Shown: piece after piece, positions 15,443 through 23,171 of the stretch
Layout: each line of letters begins with the position of its first letter
Numbering within the stretch: the stretch's first letter is position 1
NCBI GenBank assembly: GCA_050248495.1
Contig: JBFWSG010000005.1
Location: 1-64,000 of the forward strand
DNA: 64,000 bases
Direction of reading: 5' to 3'
From: DASYDU01 sp050248495
GTDB taxonomy: Bacteria > Planctomycetota > Planctomycetia > Pirellulales > Lacipirellulaceae
Position numbers and translations under genes: made by a program
Notes under the pieces: model-generated
The model's database searches: none
Seen by the model: only the letters and a program-made list of their open reading frames with translations
Told to the model about the DNA's origin: nothing

Positions 15443-16690
15443 ATGAGTACCACCGAAATGACCCAGCCAGCGCACGATCGGTCGACGTCGAAGACGCCGC
15501 CGACGCCGGCCGATGCCGGCCCCGAATTCTCGACGCTCGCCGTTCACGGCGGCGAGGCCCGCCAGAAGCCGGGCGACTCGATCACCGATCCGATTTTTTG
15601 CGCCTCGACTTACACGTTTGCCGACACGCAATCGGTGATCGATTACATCGAGGAGGAGCAGCCGCGCGAGGAATACGGCCGCTATGGCAACCCGGGCGAG
15701 CGGGTCGCCGAACGGAAACTCGCCGCACTCGAAGGGGCCGAAGACGCCGTGCTCTTCGCCAGCGGGATGGCGGCGATCGTCGGACTGTTGATGGCTAAGC
15801 TCAACGCCGGCGACGAAGTGGTCTTCTTCGACGAGTGTTACCACCGCAGCCGCGAGTTCTGTAGCAAGCATCTCTCGCGTTTCGGCGTGAAGACGATCCA
15901 GGTCAAAGCCTGCGATTACGACGCCATGGAGGCGGCCATCACGCCGCGGACGCGGCTTCTGGTGAGCGAATCGCCCACCAATCCGCATCTAAGCATCGTC
16001 GATTTGGAGCGATTTGCCGACATCGGCCGGCGGCGCGAGGTGGAGACGTTGATCGATGCCACGCTCGCCACGCCCTACAATTTGCGGCCGATCGAGGCAG
16101 GTGTCGATTACGTGCTCCACTCGGTCACGAAGTATCTGGCCGGGCACAACGACCTCTTGGCCGGAGCGGTCGCTGGCTCGAAGCTGCAGCTCGACTCGGT
16201 CCGCAATCTTCGCGGCATCATGGGCGCGATCAACAGCCCGCAGAATTGCTATCTGTTGCTCCGCGGTCTGAAGACGTTCGAGCTGCGAATTCAACGGCAC
16301 AACGAGAATGGCCAGCGGGTCGCGGAGTTTCTCGAGGCTCACCCAAGAATCGAGAAGGTTTACTATCCAGGCCTCGCCTCTCATCCGCAGCACGAACTGG
16401 CGAAGCTGCAGATGCGCGGTTTCGGCGGCCTGGTGACGTTCCTGGTGAAGGACGCCGATTGGCGGGCGACGGCCGACATCATCGACGCGGTTCGCATCCC
16501 GCGGATCGCCCCGAGCCTGGGCGGCGTCGAGTCGCTCATCGAACAGCCGCTAGTGATGAGCTACTACCAGCTCAAGCCGGAAGAGCGGGCCAAGTTTGGC
16601 ATTCCCGACAACATGATTCGCCTCTCCTGCGGCATCGAAAATGGCGACGACTTGATCGCCGACCTGGCCCAGGCCCTGGATCGCTCCTAG
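15443..16690 (+). CDS. Trans-sulfuration family PLP enzyme (cystathionine gamma-synthase / gamma-lyase type)
   Basis: A 415-residue member of the Cys/Met-metabolism PLP family, which exchanges or eliminates the gamma-substituent of homoserine esters or cystathionine. Visible marks: Thr-Leu-Ala-Val-His-Gly-Gly near 31, Tyr-Gly-Arg-Tyr-Gly-Asn-Pro near 78-84, the Ser-Gly-Met-Ala-Ala-Ile loop near 107, Asp-x-Thr-x-Ala-Thr-Pro near 205-211, and the PLP lysine Lys230 in Ser-Val-Thr-Lys-Tyr-Leu-Ala-Gly-His. The region after the lysine (Gly-His-Asn-Asp-Leu-Leu-Ala-Gly) differs from the usual Gly-His-Ser-Asp, so the exact substrate is uncertain. The ATG at 15443 is chosen because family homology begins shortly after it. 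Confidence 0.88.
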   Translation: MSTTEMTQPAHDRSTSKTPPTPADAGPEFSTLAVHGGEARQKPGDSITDPIFCASTYTFADTQSVIDYIEEEQPREEYGRYGNPGERVAERKLAALEGAEDAVLFASGMAAIVGLLMAKLNAGDEVVFFDECYHRSREFCSKHLSRFGVKTIQVKACDYDAMEAAITPRTRLLVSESPTNPHLSIVDLERFADIGRRREVETLIDATLATPYNLRPIEAGVDYVLHSVTKYLAGHNDLLAGAVAGSKLQLDSVRNLRGIMGAINSPQNCYLLLRGLKTFELRIQRHNENGQRVAEFLEAHPRIEKVYYPGLASHPQHELAKLQMRGFGGLVTFLVKDADWRATADIIDAVRIPRIAPSLGGVESLIEQPLVMSYYQLKPEERAKFGIPDNMIRLSCGIENGDDLIADLAQALDRS

Positions 16691-17184
16691 TGACATGGCG
16701 TTGGTACTTGAGTGGCACGGCGCTGGCCTCCGCCATGGGGTGGCTGGCCGCGCAGTGTCACCTCGCCGGTCGGGCGCCGGTTGGGATCCTGTCGCTTGCC
16801 GTCGGCATCGCTCTGGGCTGGGGCGCGGCGACGTTGGCTGCCTGGGTCGGGGTCGTCTGTCGTAAGTGGCTTGTTACCGGCGCCGTGCTGTTTGCTCTGG
16901 TGGCGATTTTTACGGAGCATGCTTGGCTTTACCGGGACTTCCGCCGACAATGGCACGAGGCACGGTTGAATCCCCAGGTGGCAATGTTCCGTCCCGAAGA
17001 GCCCTGGTCGCCGGCCGAGTACATGCGACACGAGGCCAGTGGCCCGCGCATCGCGCTGTGGGGCGTCGATGCGGTGCTGATTGCGGCCGGTACGCTCGGC
17101 GTGGTGCTGCTGCGACGTCCAGCAATTCATGGTGACGCGGACAAGAACAGATTCGTCGTGGCCGACGACGCCAACTCCAACTGA
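16690..17184 (+). CDS. Small membrane protein, unknown function
   Basis: A 164-residue protein starting at a GTG whose first base is the last base of the previous stop codon, so translation is probably coupled to the trans-sulfuration gene. Three to four hydrophobic segments are present (about 8-25, 32-52, 55-75 and 133-150), with a charged loop between the last two. The C-terminus (Arg-Phe-Val-Val-Ala-Asp-Asp-Ala-Asn) is encoded by the 27-bp repeat at 17150-17176, suggesting that the repeat inserted into the gene's end and supplied a new stop. No family recognised. Confidence 0.65.
   Translation: MTWRWYLSGTALASAMGWLAAQCHLAGRAPVGILSLAVGIALGWGAATLAAWVGVVCRKWLVTGAVLFALVAIFTEHAWLYRDFRRQWHEARLNPQVAMFRPEEPWSPAEYMRHEASGPRIALWGVDAVLIAAGTLGVVLLRRPAIHGDADKNRFVVADDANSN
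17150..17176. repeat. 27-bp repeat, copy 2 (inverted relative to 9004-9030)
   Basis: Exact reverse complement of 9004-9030. Here it forms the last codons of the small membrane protein at 16690-17184, in contrast to the intergenic first copy. Confidence 0.8.
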
Positions 17185-17195
17185 ATTCTGCACCC

Positions 17196-17585
17196 ATGGC
17201 CATTCTCGGCATCGGCACCGATATCGTGGATTGCCCGCGGATCGCCGACATGATCGAGCGGCACCAGGACATTTTCATCACGCGGGTGTTTACCGCCGCA
17301 GAGATCGAATACTGCCGCGGCCGCAAAGCCTCGATCCAGCACTACTCCGGCCGCTGGGCCGCGAAGGAGGCGGTGCTCAAAGCGCTGGGTACCGGTTGGC
17401 GCCGCGGCATCAGTTGGCGCGACATCGAGATCGTCAGCAATCGCCAGGGCGCACCGATCTGCCATTTGCATGGAGGAGCCCGCGAAGTGCAGGAGCGGCT
17501 CGGCATCCGCCGCATCCACGTGAGCATCTCCCACAGCCGTTACTACGCGATCGCCTACGCGGTCGCTGAGGGTGACGAGCGGTAG
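17196..17585 (+). CDS. acpS: Holo-[acyl-carrier-protein] synthase
   Basis: A 129-residue enzyme that transfers 4'-phosphopantetheine from CoA to the serine of acyl carrier protein. Both metal-binding motifs are present: Gly-Ile-Gly-Thr-Asp9-Ile-Val-Asp and Arg-Trp-Ala-Ala-Lys-Glu58-Ala-Val-Leu-Lys-Ala-Leu-Gly-Thr-Gly. The end has the usual Ile-His-Val-Ser-Ile-Ser-His-Ser. Length is standard. It follows the trans-sulfuration and membrane-protein genes with an 11-base gap and is probably part of that transcription unit. Confidence 0.95.
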   Translation: MAILGIGTDIVDCPRIADMIERHQDIFITRVFTAAEIEYCRGRKASIQHYSGRWAAKEAVLKALGTGWRRGISWRDIEIVSNRQGAPICHLHGGAREVQERLGIRRIHVSISHSRYYAIAYAVAEGDER

Positions 17586-17607
17586 ACTTCCAATCGCTCT
17601 CCGCGAG

Positions 17608-19860
17608 TCAGTCTTGCACCTTCGAATCGCTGTTTTTCAGGCTGACGGCCACTCCCGGTGAATTGTCGGGCTCGAAGCCGATCGCATCGAGCATCGGCCG
17701 GACTTCCGGATTCGACATGAATAGCTTCCAAGGGAGACCGGTGCGATAGTTTTCGATGCCGACGACAATCTGCGCCTGATTCAGCCCCATGTAGCATTCG
17801 TCGAACCAGTTTTCGGACTCGTTGAAGCCGTCGTGGAAGCCGTAGACTCCCCATACTCTATCTCCCAGGTCGCGATAGAGATGACGGAGCACGGCCAGCG
17901 ATTCGTCCGGCGAATAGGGCATGCAGCCAAGGGCTGCGGAGCTGCAAATCGTGCCGTTGTCGCTGCGCGGCTGCGGCTTACCGCCACCGTTGCGAATGCC
18001 CGCCGAAAGGCCCCAACAGTCGGGACCGTAGCCTTTGAAACCGCGCGGGTTGTCAACGCAGTAAGCGCGGTTGATCAATGCCAGCTGGCGGTTGTTGTGA
18101 AAGTAGTTGGTAAACTTATCGCGTTTATTGCGCGGGTCGAATCCCAGATACGAGAACTGAGCGAAAAACAAGTCGCCGCCGGTGCCGCAGCCGACGTCGA
18201 GCTTTTGTCCGTAGTATTCGTGGCCGTTTGCGTAGTGGTCGCCTTGCGTTGTGCGGCTCCATCCTTGGCGATAGTCGATGGCACGTGCGGATTGGCCTGC
18301 CCAGCCAGAGTAGTACATGCTCGCTGGCACCGCATGGGTCGGTGACGCGACCGCCAGCAGATATACGATCATCGTCTCGTTGAAGCCGATCAGCGGATGA
18401 CTGATGTGCCACTCATGGCTAGGCGACCAGTGCCAATACAGAACCTCGCCATCCGGGGTTTTGCGGTACCAATCCCACTCGACGTCGCGCCACATCCGCG
18501 TGACGGTCTCACGAATCTCGCGCTCCTTTGGCGAGTCGGCGCCGAAATATTGGCGGGCCGTGAGCAATCCTTGCATTAAGAACGCAGTCTCCACCAAGTC
18601 CCCGCCGTTATCGTACTTGCCGAATAGCGGCCAGACTTTGCCCGTGCTGCCGTGAAGAAAGTGAGGCCAGACGCCATGAAAGCGGTCCGCCTTGTCGAGG
18701 AACCGCACGATCTTGAGCATCCGATCAACAGCTTCCTCGCGCGGCACAAACTGCCGTTCGGTGGCCACCACGAGCGCCATGATTCCGAAGCCCGATCCGC
18801 CCAAGGCGACCAGGTCGTCGTCGCCCGGCAGTACCTCCAGCGCCATCCCGGACTCTCGATTCGCCCCGTCCCAGTAGTAGCGAAAACAGCCTTGCTGGAC
18901 CATGTCGAGCAGGGCGTCGTCGGAAAGTGGCTGCGTGGAGGCCGAGGCGGGGGCCGAAAGAGGCGATTCGCGGTTCTCAACGTCGATCGCACTCACTTTG
19001 TACATGAACTGTTTGTCCGGTGCGCCGACGAAGTCGACGTACCGGTGCAGGTAACCCGGCTGTGTGCCGAGCGGCGAAAAATGCTGGCCATCGGCGGATC
19101 GATAGATGCGATAACTCAGCACGTCGTCGTCGGCCGCAGGTGTCCAGGAAATATCGACATGCCGCTCCGCTCCGGTGGCGGAGATGTTGGTTGGCGCCGA
19201 CGGAGGTGCTCCAGCTGCCTGCTCTGAATCCACGAGGCGAACGTCATCGAGATAGAGCACGTGCTCGCGGCCGTCGTCGAGCCCCTGCGTCAACGTGATC
19301 CGGCTGATCCGGCGCGGATCGAACTGCTTTTCGCTGGTGTCAAGGAACCGACCCTGAACCTTGCCGAGCGGCACATTGATCCGCGTCCAAGTTTTCGCAG
19401 GAAGTTTGCCAAGCCCGGCCAGCAATCGACTGTCGGGCAGCATGTTGCCCCGCTCGTCGAAGACCATCAGCAGCGGCGAGTGCTCTTCCGCAATCTCCTC
19501 GTCTGCAAAGCACCACAACGAAAGTGTGTCGCCCGCCAGGGGAAGAGCGGCGCCGATTCGACCGGGGCGCTGAATCGTTATCCGCCAATCGCCGCCGGAA
19601 TTCGATGTCCACTTCAGCCGTAAGGAATTGGGCGGGCTGACAAATTGATTGCTGGCAACGGGACACTTGTCCTGCGACAACTCGAATTCGCTCGGGGCGA
19701 TCACCGACCCTTGGCTATGGAAATACGAATCGTCCGTCGCGCTATTGTCGAATATCACGTGCTGCTCATAGACCGGTACCGCCGCAACCGCGAATTGCGT
19801 CGCCAAAGCAAAGAACACAATGAGCGCAGCAACTGAGAGAAAATTGCGTCCAAACCGCAT
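17608..19860 (-). CDS. Exported glucoamylase-like glycoside hydrolase (PF10091-type) with FN3 module
   Basis: A 750-residue exported protein: signal peptide at about 1-28, an N-terminal jelly-roll-like region (about 30-210), an FN3-type module (about 215-310, Pro-Thr-Asn-Ile-Ser-Ala-Thr-Gly), and a C-terminal alpha/alpha barrel of about 430 residues. The barrel has Gly-Ser-Gly-Phe-Gly-Ile-Met-Ala near its start, Gly-Gly-Asp-Leu-Val-Glu-Thr-Ala, and Ile-Gly-Phe-Asn-Glu-Thr, features of the putative glucoamylase family (PF10091, which includes GH144 beta-1,2-glucanases). Beta-glucan hydrolysis is the best guess; the exact linkage is unknown. The ATG at 19860 is preferred to one 11 codons upstream. 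Confidence 0.82.
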   Translation of the reverse strand: MRFGRNFLSVAALIVFFALATQFAVAAVPVYEQHVIFDNSATDDSYFHSQGSVIAPSEFELSQDKCPVASNQFVSPPNSLRLKWTSNSGGDWRITIQRPGRIGAALPLAGDTLSLWCFADEEIAEEHSPLLMVFDERGNMLPDSRLLAGLGKLPAKTWTRINVPLGKVQGRFLDTSEKQFDPRRISRITLTQGLDDGREHVLYLDDVRLVDSEQAAGAPPSAPTNISATGAERHVDISWTPAADDDVLSYRIYRSADGQHFSPLGTQPGYLHRYVDFVGAPDKQFMYKVSAIDVENRESPLSAPASASTQPLSDDALLDMVQQGCFRYYWDGANRESGMALEVLPGDDDLVALGGSGFGIMALVVATERQFVPREEAVDRMLKIVRFLDKADRFHGVWPHFLHGSTGKVWPLFGKYDNGGDLVETAFLMQGLLTARQYFGADSPKEREIRETVTRMWRDVEWDWYRKTPDGEVLYWHWSPSHEWHISHPLIGFNETMIVYLLAVASPTHAVPASMYYSGWAGQSARAIDYRQGWSRTTQGDHYANGHEYYGQKLDVGCGTGGDLFFAQFSYLGFDPRNKRDKFTNYFHNNRQLALINRAYCVDNPRGFKGYGPDCWGLSAGIRNGGGKPQPRSDNGTICSSAALGCMPYSPDESLAVLRHLYRDLGDRVWGVYGFHDGFNESENWFDECYMGLNQAQIVVGIENYRTGLPWKLFMSNPEVRPMLDAIGFEPDNSPGVAVSLKNSDSKVQD

Positions 19861-19978
19861 AGGAAAATTCCCTGACGAGCCAACCGAGGCCAACCGAAAC
19901 GAGAAGTGAAAGCGCTTTCAATCGCTTCATCTTATCACGGCCGGCAGACTCGTCAAAGAACGGACGTCGAAGGCTGGC

Positions 19979-22696
19979 TTATTCGCCCGACTTCTTCTTC
20001 GCCGATTTCACCGCAGCCGTTTTGGCGGGCCGGCGCTTCGTGGCGGACTTTTTGGGGGCTGCAGTGTTCGCCGCCTTCGCAGACTTGGCGCGAGACTTCT
20101 TCTTCGGCGGGCCCAGTGCGGCGCGTGCTGCCAAGAGTTCGAGTGCTTCGGCAAACGTCAGCTCTTCGACCGAAGCGCCCTTGGGCAGCGAGGCATTCGT
20201 CTCGCCGTCGTTGAGATACGGGCCGTAGCGTCCGTCCAGAAGTTGCACCTTGTTTCCGGTGACGGGCGAGGCGTCGAAGACTTTGAGCGGCTCTTTCTTC
20301 GCGGCGGCGCCTCGGCCGCGGGTCTTCGGCTGAGCGAGCAGCTCCACCGCTTGTTCAAGAGTCACGTCGAGCGGCGAGATTGTGGCCGGCAGAGAACGGG
20401 TCTCATCGCCGCACTTCACATACGGTCCGAACCTGCCATTGAAGGCCATGATCGGCTGGCCCTGCTGTGGATGATCGCCGAGATTGCGCGGCAAAGTCAG
20501 TAGCCGGAGCGCGGTGGCGAAATCGACATCCTCCGGCTTCATCCCCTTGAGCAGCGACGCGTTCTGCGGCTTCTCTTCGTCTTCCATCGTGCCGCGCTGC
20601 ACGTACGGACCGAAGCGCCCAACCTTCAAATACACCGGCTTGTGCGTATCGGGGCAGATTCCCAGCGGCTCTTCCGCCTTGCCGGCCTGCTCCAGCAGCT
20701 TGAGCGCGGCATCGAGCGTCACTTCATCGGGCGGCGTCTCGTCGACGAGCGATGCCGTGCGATCGCCTTGCTCGACGAAGGGCGAATAGCGGCCCACGCG
20801 TACATAAACCGGTTCGCCACCCTCGGGCGTACCGATGTGGATGCGGCTGATGCCGCGGGCGTCGATCTCCTCGACCTTGTTCGCCAGCTGCGGCTTAAGG
20901 CCCGGCTTGCCGTTGCCGAAGTAGAACGACTTCAAATACTCGATGTGCTCGCGCTCGCCGCGGCTGATCGCGTCGAGGTCGTCTTCCATTTGGGCAGTGA
21001 ACTGGTAATCGACCAGGCTCGACAGATGATCTTCGAGCAGCTTCACCACGGCGAACGCCACCCAGGTCGGCACCAGCGCGCCGCCTTTCTTGAACACGTA
21101 GTTCCGCGCGAGAATCGTGTCGATGATCGATGCGTATGTGCTGGGGCGGCCGATGCCGCGCTCTTCGAGCGCTTTGGTCAGCGCCGCTTCGCTGAAGCGA
21201 TCCGGGGGATGCGTGGTGTGTCCCTTGGAATTCATCTCGATGCATTCCAGGAGCTCGCCGATCTCGACCGCGGGGAGCGCCTGTTCCTGGTCGGCGAGCT
21301 CGGCGTCCGGATCGTCGCTGCCTTCGACGTAGGCCCGCAAATAGCCCGGGAAATCAATCGTCTTGCCGCTGACCTGGAACACGCAACCGCCGCCCTCGAT
21401 CTGGACCGTAATCCGCCGCGCCTGGCAATCGGCCATCTGGCTGGCGATCGTGCGCTTCCAGATGAGCTCGAACAGCTTAAATTCGTCAGCGCCGAGTTGG
21501 TCTCGCACCGCATCCGGCTTTTCAAACGGATGGCCCGCCGGGCGAATCGCCTCGTGCGCCTCCTGAGCGTTCTTAACCTTCGAGCGGTATTCGCGGGCCT
21601 CGGAGGGTAGATACTGATCGCCGTAGCTTTCGCGGACCAATCGCCGCGCGTCTTCGACGGCCACCGACGCGAGATTCGTCGAATCGGTACGCATGTAGGT
21701 GATGTGACCGTTTTCGTACAGCGCTTGTGCCACCTGCATCGTCCGCCGGGCGGTGAAGCCGAGCTTGCGGTTGGCTTCTTGTTGCAGCGTGCTGGTTGTG
21801 AACGGCGCGTAGGGCTTGGTCGTGTAGGGCTTGTCTTCGACCTTGGTGACGCGGAATTCGCCGTGACGAATTTTGTCCGCCAGAGCGGCCGACGACTCGG
21901 CGTCGAGCAGCATTAGCTGCGGATTCTTGAGCTGGCCGTTCGAGGAATCGAAATCCTTGCCGGCCGGAATCTTGCGTCCGTCGACCGAAACGAGAGCCGC
22001 GTCGAGCTGCTGCGAGTTCGATTTGGCGAACTTGGCCACCAGGTCCCACCAGCTGGCGGAGACGAACGACATCCGTTCGCGCTCGCGTTCGACGATCAGC
22101 CGCACAGCCACGCTTTGCACGCGGCCGGCCGAAAGCTTCGGCCGCACTTTTCGCCATAACAGCGGCGACACTTCGTAGCCGTAGAGCCGGTCGAGGATCC
22201 GCCTCGTTTCCTGTGCCCGCACCAAACCGTCGTCGACTTCGCGGGGCGAAGCCAGCGCTGCCTGAATCGCGTCTTTCGTGATTTCGTGAAACACGAGGCG
22301 GTGGACCGGCACTTTGGGCTTCAAGAGTTCCAACAGGTGCCAACTGATGGCCTCGCCCTCGCGGTCCTCGTCCGTCGCCAGATAGAGGGCGTCGGCCTTT
22401 TTGAGTTGATCCTTGAGCAGCTTGATCTGCTTGCTCTTGCCGGCCGGCACGATGTAGATCGGCACGAAATCGTGCTCCACATCAACGCCCAGGTTCTTCC
22501 AGGGCGCGTCCTTATATTGAGCAGGGACTTCCTTGGCACCTTGCGGCAAGTCGCGGACGTGGCCGATGCTGGCCTCGACGGTGTAGCCGCGGCCCAGGTA
22601 CTTGCCGATCGTCTTCGCTTTGGCGGGAGACTCGACGATGACCAAGGCATTGCCGTTGGCGCCGGACTTCGATTTGGAGGCGTTCGCTTTGGCCAT
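19979..22696 (-). CDS. topA: DNA topoisomerase I
   Basis: A 905-residue type IA topoisomerase that relaxes negative supercoils. The Toprim domain starts near 17 (Ala-Leu-Val-Ile-Val-Glu-Ser-Pro-Ala-Lys-Ala) with Asp-Glu-Asp-Arg-Glu-Gly-Glu near 109. The catalytic Tyr lies at about 334 in His-Ile-Thr-Tyr-Met-Arg-Thr-Asp-Ser. After the core come four copies of a short C-terminal repeat (Gly-Arg-Phe/Tyr-Gly-Pro-Tyr-Val) instead of Cys4 zinc fingers, then a Lys/Ala-rich tail of about 50 residues, as in many high-GC bacteria. Its start faces the SurA-like gene across a 475-base gap. Confidence 0.96.
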   Translation of the reverse strand: MAKANASKSKSGANGNALVIVESPAKAKTIGKYLGRGYTVEASIGHVRDLPQGAKEVPAQYKDAPWKNLGVDVEHDFVPIYIVPAGKSKQIKLLKDQLKKADALYLATDEDREGEAISWHLLELLKPKVPVHRLVFHEITKDAIQAALASPREVDDGLVRAQETRRILDRLYGYEVSPLLWRKVRPKLSAGRVQSVAVRLIVERERERMSFVSASWWDLVAKFAKSNSQQLDAALVSVDGRKIPAGKDFDSSNGQLKNPQLMLLDAESSAALADKIRHGEFRVTKVEDKPYTTKPYAPFTTSTLQQEANRKLGFTARRTMQVAQALYENGHITYMRTDSTNLASVAVEDARRLVRESYGDQYLPSEAREYRSKVKNAQEAHEAIRPAGHPFEKPDAVRDQLGADEFKLFELIWKRTIASQMADCQARRITVQIEGGGCVFQVSGKTIDFPGYLRAYVEGSDDPDAELADQEQALPAVEIGELLECIEMNSKGHTTHPPDRFSEAALTKALEERGIGRPSTYASIIDTILARNYVFKKGGALVPTWVAFAVVKLLEDHLSSLVDYQFTAQMEDDLDAISRGEREHIEYLKSFYFGNGKPGLKPQLANKVEEIDARGISRIHIGTPEGGEPVYVRVGRYSPFVEQGDRTASLVDETPPDEVTLDAALKLLEQAGKAEEPLGICPDTHKPVYLKVGRFGPYVQRGTMEDEEKPQNASLLKGMKPEDVDFATALRLLTLPRNLGDHPQQGQPIMAFNGRFGPYVKCGDETRSLPATISPLDVTLEQAVELLAQPKTRGRGAAAKKEPLKVFDASPVTGNKVQLLDGRYGPYLNDGETNASLPKGASVEELTFAEALELLAARAALGPPKKKSRAKSAKAANTAAPKKSATKRRPAKTAAVKSAKKKSGE

Positions 22697-23171
22697 ATCA
22701 GGTGATCTGCGTTAAATTGCGGGTCTTCGACCAATTCGGCAATTTGTGACGCGCTTCTGTTCGGGATTTCTCTGAGAAAAAGCTTACGCCGCTCGCCGCA
22801 GTTCCGGTTGGACCACTTGTCCATTTAATCGGTCTTACAATCGAGCCGATCGGTGCGGCCGGAAACTGGCCCATTGTTCAAACGCGCCGCCGGTCCGGCA
22901 AGCCGCTCCGACGGTGCAAGTGGGGCATTTCCCGGCGGCGGACAGCTCCGGAACCCTGATTGGCATTGCATTTACGTCGATTCGTCTTAGAATCACGGGT
23001 TTTCCGGCAAAGGCGAAGTCGTTCTTGCTTACCGGTCTCTTGGGGCTGGTGTCAAGATGGTTCGGGCGGACTCGATTGCGGACGGTTGTTCGCAATTGCG
23101 ATTCGGAGTTTCGTAGCCGGCCAGCTGGTTTCGCCTCGGTTTCAGCGTCCATTCACCCCGTCGGCCCATCC
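22697..23171. other. Divergent promoter region between topA and the SurA-like gene
   Basis: About 475 bases with no supported gene. A plausible sigma-70-like box pair for the plus-strand gene is TTGCAT near 22965 with TAGAAT near 22987 (about 16 bases apart). Frames running upstream of 23172 are open but lack any family signal, so the region is treated as untranslated. Confidence 0.4.
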
